64,000 nt of DNA. It comes from Sulfitobacter sp. M39. Lineage in GTDB: Bacteria > Pseudomonadota > Alphaproteobacteria > Rhodobacterales > Rhodobacteraceae. A program made the translations under genes and the position numbers. Shown here piece by piece: positions 61,884-64,000 of this stretch. Position 1 is the stretch's first letter, and every line of letters starts with the position of its first letter. Location: contig NZ_WMDZ01000001.1 of assembly GCF_021735935.1 (NCBI RefSeq), positions 620,001 through 684,000 of the forward strand. The letters are read 5' to 3'. The notes under the pieces were generated by a model. The model searched no databases. It saw nothing but the letters and a program-made list of their open reading frames with translations, and was not told the origin of the DNA.

Positions 61884-62993
61884 CTAGCGGTCAAGATCGA
61901 CCCAGACCACGCCATGGCGGCTGGCAGCAGGGTCGCGAGCCACACCAGTGGCCACGACGCGCCAGTCGGTTGAGGGCAGTAAATAGTCGACGCGCATATC
62001 GCCCAAACCGTCGAAGGTGACGGTGGGCTGACCCGCCAGCGGGTCTTGCAGCGCGGGGTGATCCAGCAGCGTCTGGATCGCGGCGCGCAGCCCTTCGCCT
62101 TTCGCCGGATCAAGATTTGCATCCCCCAGCAGGATAAAACGGTCTGTTGGCGGCGGGCCGAAGGTGCCTGCCAGATAGTGGTCCCAGAACAGGATCTCAT
62201 CATGGTTGCGTTTGCCGTTGCGGTCCTCTGGTCCGTCGAACACAGGGGGCGTGGCATAGAAGGTCAGCAGGGTCAGGGGGGCTTGGTCAGGGATGTCGAG
62301 CGGCACGACCCATGCCCCGTGCGAGGCAAGACGCTGGACTTCTTGCGCCGCGGCAGAGGGGAAGGGGCCATTAGCCGTCTGCGGCAGCAGCGCATCGGGC
62401 AGGTCACGCCACAGAAAATCGCTGTAATCCTGAACGTCGGTGTGTCGCGCGGGATAGCGCGACAGGATCGCCATCGCGCCCGCACCGAAGAAGCGGCCAT
62501 AGCCCTGACCATCGCGCGCGCCGCCCGTTTTACCGTCGCCGTCCATATCCAAACCCGTAGGCCGTCCCGCATTCGGAGGCAGCGCGAAACGGTAGGGGTA
62601 GCTGGGGCCAGCCTCGCCAAGCCTGTCCGCCAAAGCGCCAAGCGTTGTGCCGCCAAGATCGTAATCCACCCCCTGCAGCACGATGATATCGGCGGCAACA
62701 TCCGCCAGCAGACGCGTCACAGCGGTAACCTGCGGGTCCGCCCCTTTGGCAATGTCGCGCAGCAGCAGACCCGGTCCGGCCCGCGATAATTCGGTGTTGA
62801 AGGTGGCGATGCGCAGGGGCTCTGCGACCGCGGGGGGGGCGGCCAGCAAGACGCCTGCGATCAGGCTGGCTGCAAGCCGTGATCTTTCTCCGCCTCGTCG
62901 GCATAGGCGCGACGGCGTTTCTCTTCGATCATCTCGGCGATCTTGCCCATGGCAATGCCGCGCATGATGATGCTGGCAGGAAGGAAGGCCCAT
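61884..62993 (-). CDS. Exported endonuclease/exonuclease/phosphatase family protein
   Basis: This protein has a probable signal peptide ([19 protein letters not shown]) and an EEP-fold domain: [20 protein letters not shown] (metal Glu replaced by Gln), [14 protein letters not shown], and [10 protein letters not shown] near the end (the usual SDHxPV His is here RHGVVW). It may be a nuclease or phosphodiesterase. The only in-frame start upstream of the signal peptide is the ATG at 62993, which overlaps the neighbouring gene by 133 bases and gives an implausible leader, so the true start is unresolved. Confidence 0.8.
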   Translation of the reverse strand: MGLPSCQHHHARHCHGQDRRDDRRETPSRLCRRGGERSRLAASLIAGVLLAAPPAVAEPLRIATFNTELSRAGPGLLLRDIAKGADPQVTAVTRLLADVAADIIVLQGVDYDLGGTTLGALADRLGEAGPSYPYRFALPPNAGRPTGLDMDGDGKTGGARDGQGYGRFFGAGAMAILSRYPARHTDVQDYSDFLWRDLPDALLPQTANGPFPSAAAQEVQRLASHGAWVVPLDIPDQAPLTLLTFYATPPVFDGPEDRNGKRNHDEILFWDHYLAGTFGPPPTDRFILLGDANLDPAKGEGLRAAIQTLLDHPALQDPLAGQPTVTFDGLGDMRVDYLLPSTDWRVVATGVARDPAASRHGVVWVDLDR

Positions 62994-63706
62994 GCGGCGA
63001 CTGTCCAGATCTGGGTATGCGGGTTCTGTAATGTAATCGGGTCTAGCAGATCGGCCGCCGCTTTGACTACTGCGGGGATCAGGAAGGGCAGAAGGAAGCC
63101 AAGCGCGATATTGATGCGCGCGTCCCGTTGCAGACGATAGATGACATCGCCGCCCGCGGTCGGGTCGAACAGCGGCAGGTTCACCCAGACGTTAAAGGCC
63201 CCCTGACGCACCGGCCAATTCATGATGCGCACCAGCACCAGAAACGCCCCCATCGAGATCAGCGAGATCAGATAGGCCATGCCCGCGGACGTACGTACCG
63301 ATGTCACCAGCGCGTCGCTGGCGCTTTCGGGTAGCATCAGGACAATCATGCGCACCGGCGAAAAGGGGAAATCCATCGCATTGCCAAGGATCGTCCCGAT
63401 AGAGGTCATGGCACCGCCCAGAACCGAGGGGCTGACCTTTTGCTTCAGGATCAACGTCAGCAGGATGATGGTGACCAGCAAGCAGACATAGCGCAGCCGG
63501 TTGAAGGGGGCCGCGTCGCGGAATTCGATGATGCTGGGGAAGTTCGAGTTGTATTCGATGAACGTCAGAAAGCAGGCGATCAGCGCCACCAGCATTGTGA
63601 TCTGGCTGGAATCGTTCAACGCATCGGGTAACATGAGGGCGGGCGTTGCAATCAACAATGCCACCAGAATGCCACGCGCTGCCGCGCCGGATATACGTGC
63701 AATCAC
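62861..63706 (-). CDS. Conserved hypothetical membrane protein
   Basis: This 281-residue protein has about six TM helices, for example ILVALLIATPALML, TMLVALIACFLTFIEYNSNF, YVCLLVTIILLTLI, MAYLISLISMGAFLVLV, IALGFLLPFLIPAVV and [14 protein letters not shown], and a charged C-terminal tail ([16 protein letters not shown]). I recognise no family beyond Rhodobacterales-type conserved membrane proteins. The ATG at 63706 starts a hydrophobic helix within 10 residues. Its 3' end overlaps the next gene, so both are probably expressed together. Confidence 0.7.
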   Translation of the reverse strand: MIARISGAAARGILVALLIATPALMLPDALNDSSQITMLVALIACFLTFIEYNSNFPSIIEFRDAAPFNRLRYVCLLVTIILLTLILKQKVSPSVLGGAMTSIGTILGNAMDFPFSPVRMIVLMLPESASDALVTSVRTSAGMAYLISLISMGAFLVLVRIMNWPVRQGAFNVWVNLPLFDPTAGGDVIYRLQRDARINIALGFLLPFLIPAVVKAAADLLDPITLQNPHTQIWTVAAWAFLPASIIMRGIAMGKIAEMIEEKRRRAYADEAEKDHGLQPA

Positions 63707-64000
63707 AAAACTACCCTTCCAAACTGGCCAGCCACGATTCTTTGCCGCGTGCTTGTTCCAACTTGATGCCCTCGGGTGTCGAAGGCCTGCCTCAGAATTG
63801 CCTCAATTGTGTCTTCTTTCGCCACATTCCTCAAGCCCGTTCCTGACGATGGGCGCGGATCTGAGACATTTTGAGCGCAGGTGTGGTGCGATATTGCATC
63901 ATAGCTGCGGCGAAAATGACGCAACCCGCGGTCTGTTGTGGGCAACAAAGCGGTGCCCACAACCATGTATAGAACTCAACCCGTGGTTAGGTCAAGCGCG

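Noticed and set aside
63703..63966. Minus-strand frame at the right end as a gene
   Set aside because: Composition is unlike a protein, no ribosome site precedes it, and it overlaps the upstream region of the membrane protein gene.
1..64000. CRISPR arrays, insertion sequences, prophage genes, rRNA
   Set aside because: No repeat-spacer pattern, transposase, integrase, structural phage gene or rRNA sequence was recognised on either strand.

Overview
The window reads as a chromosomal segment of a marine Rhodobacterales (Roseobacter-type) alphaproteobacterium. The basis is gene content and order: gltD-gltB, petP-petR, xseB-ispA-dxs, petABC, a TRAP transporter joined to pxpBCA, a type II lumazine synthase under an FMN riboswitch, and GC-rich DNA. 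It is mostly core chromosome. No integrase, insertion sequence, phage gene or CRISPR array is visible. Genus-level naming would be inference.

Positions 1-6.7 kb form an accessory-looking block: a BaeSR-like two-component system (the regulator is cut by the left edge), a fused tautomerase, a HAD-type dehalogenase homologue, a MarR-hydrolase-crotonase operon with two tandem palindromes before the regulator, and a convergent alpha/beta hydrolase with an Asp nucleophile. The block ends at the 3' end of tRNA-Leu(CAG). From 7.2 to 23 kb are housekeeping genes: an atypical SDR, uppP, gltDB (ammonia assimilation), a GDSL lipoprotein, mtgA, a GST, queG, a lone hydantoinase/oxoprolinase, msrB-msrA, a DMT permease and HU.

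From 23 to 37 kb are purine salvage (ade-amn, overlapping), a glycosyltransferase-SDR-ExoD group, thiBPQ behind a TPP riboswitch, aroC, a second DMT permease, an exported cyclase-family protein and ilvE. From 37 to 47 kb lies a respiration and cofactor block: petP-petR (regulators known from Rhodobacter capsulatus to control cytochrome bc1), xseB-ispA-dxs (isoprenoids, hence quinone tails), ribH behind an FMN riboswitch, a divergent FMN-binding PaiB-like protein, a GST, and petABC itself. Here petPR and petABC are about 5.5 kb apart.

From 47 to 58.7 kb are mtaB, dapF (with a 24-bp triplication), tRNA-Lys, and a seven-gene minus-strand operon: DadA-like oxidase, TRAP dctPQM, then pxpB-pxpC-pxpA. 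It looks like uptake and breakdown of 5-oxoproline or a related cyclic amino acid. Upstream are a LacI regulator and a translationally coupled YcaQ-like glycosylase. After tRNA-Arg(CCT) a lower-GC insert carries a small membrane protein coupled to a gamma-butyrobetaine dioxygenase-like enzyme. leuB, an exported endonuclease/phosphatase-fold protein and an unknown membrane protein close the window. The last 294 bases hold nothing I can support.

The most novel-looking items are the oxidase-TRAP-oxoprolinase operon, the MarR operators with their dehalogenase-like neighbours, the pairing of the FMN riboswitch with a PaiB-like protein, and the two tRNA-flanked accessory segments.
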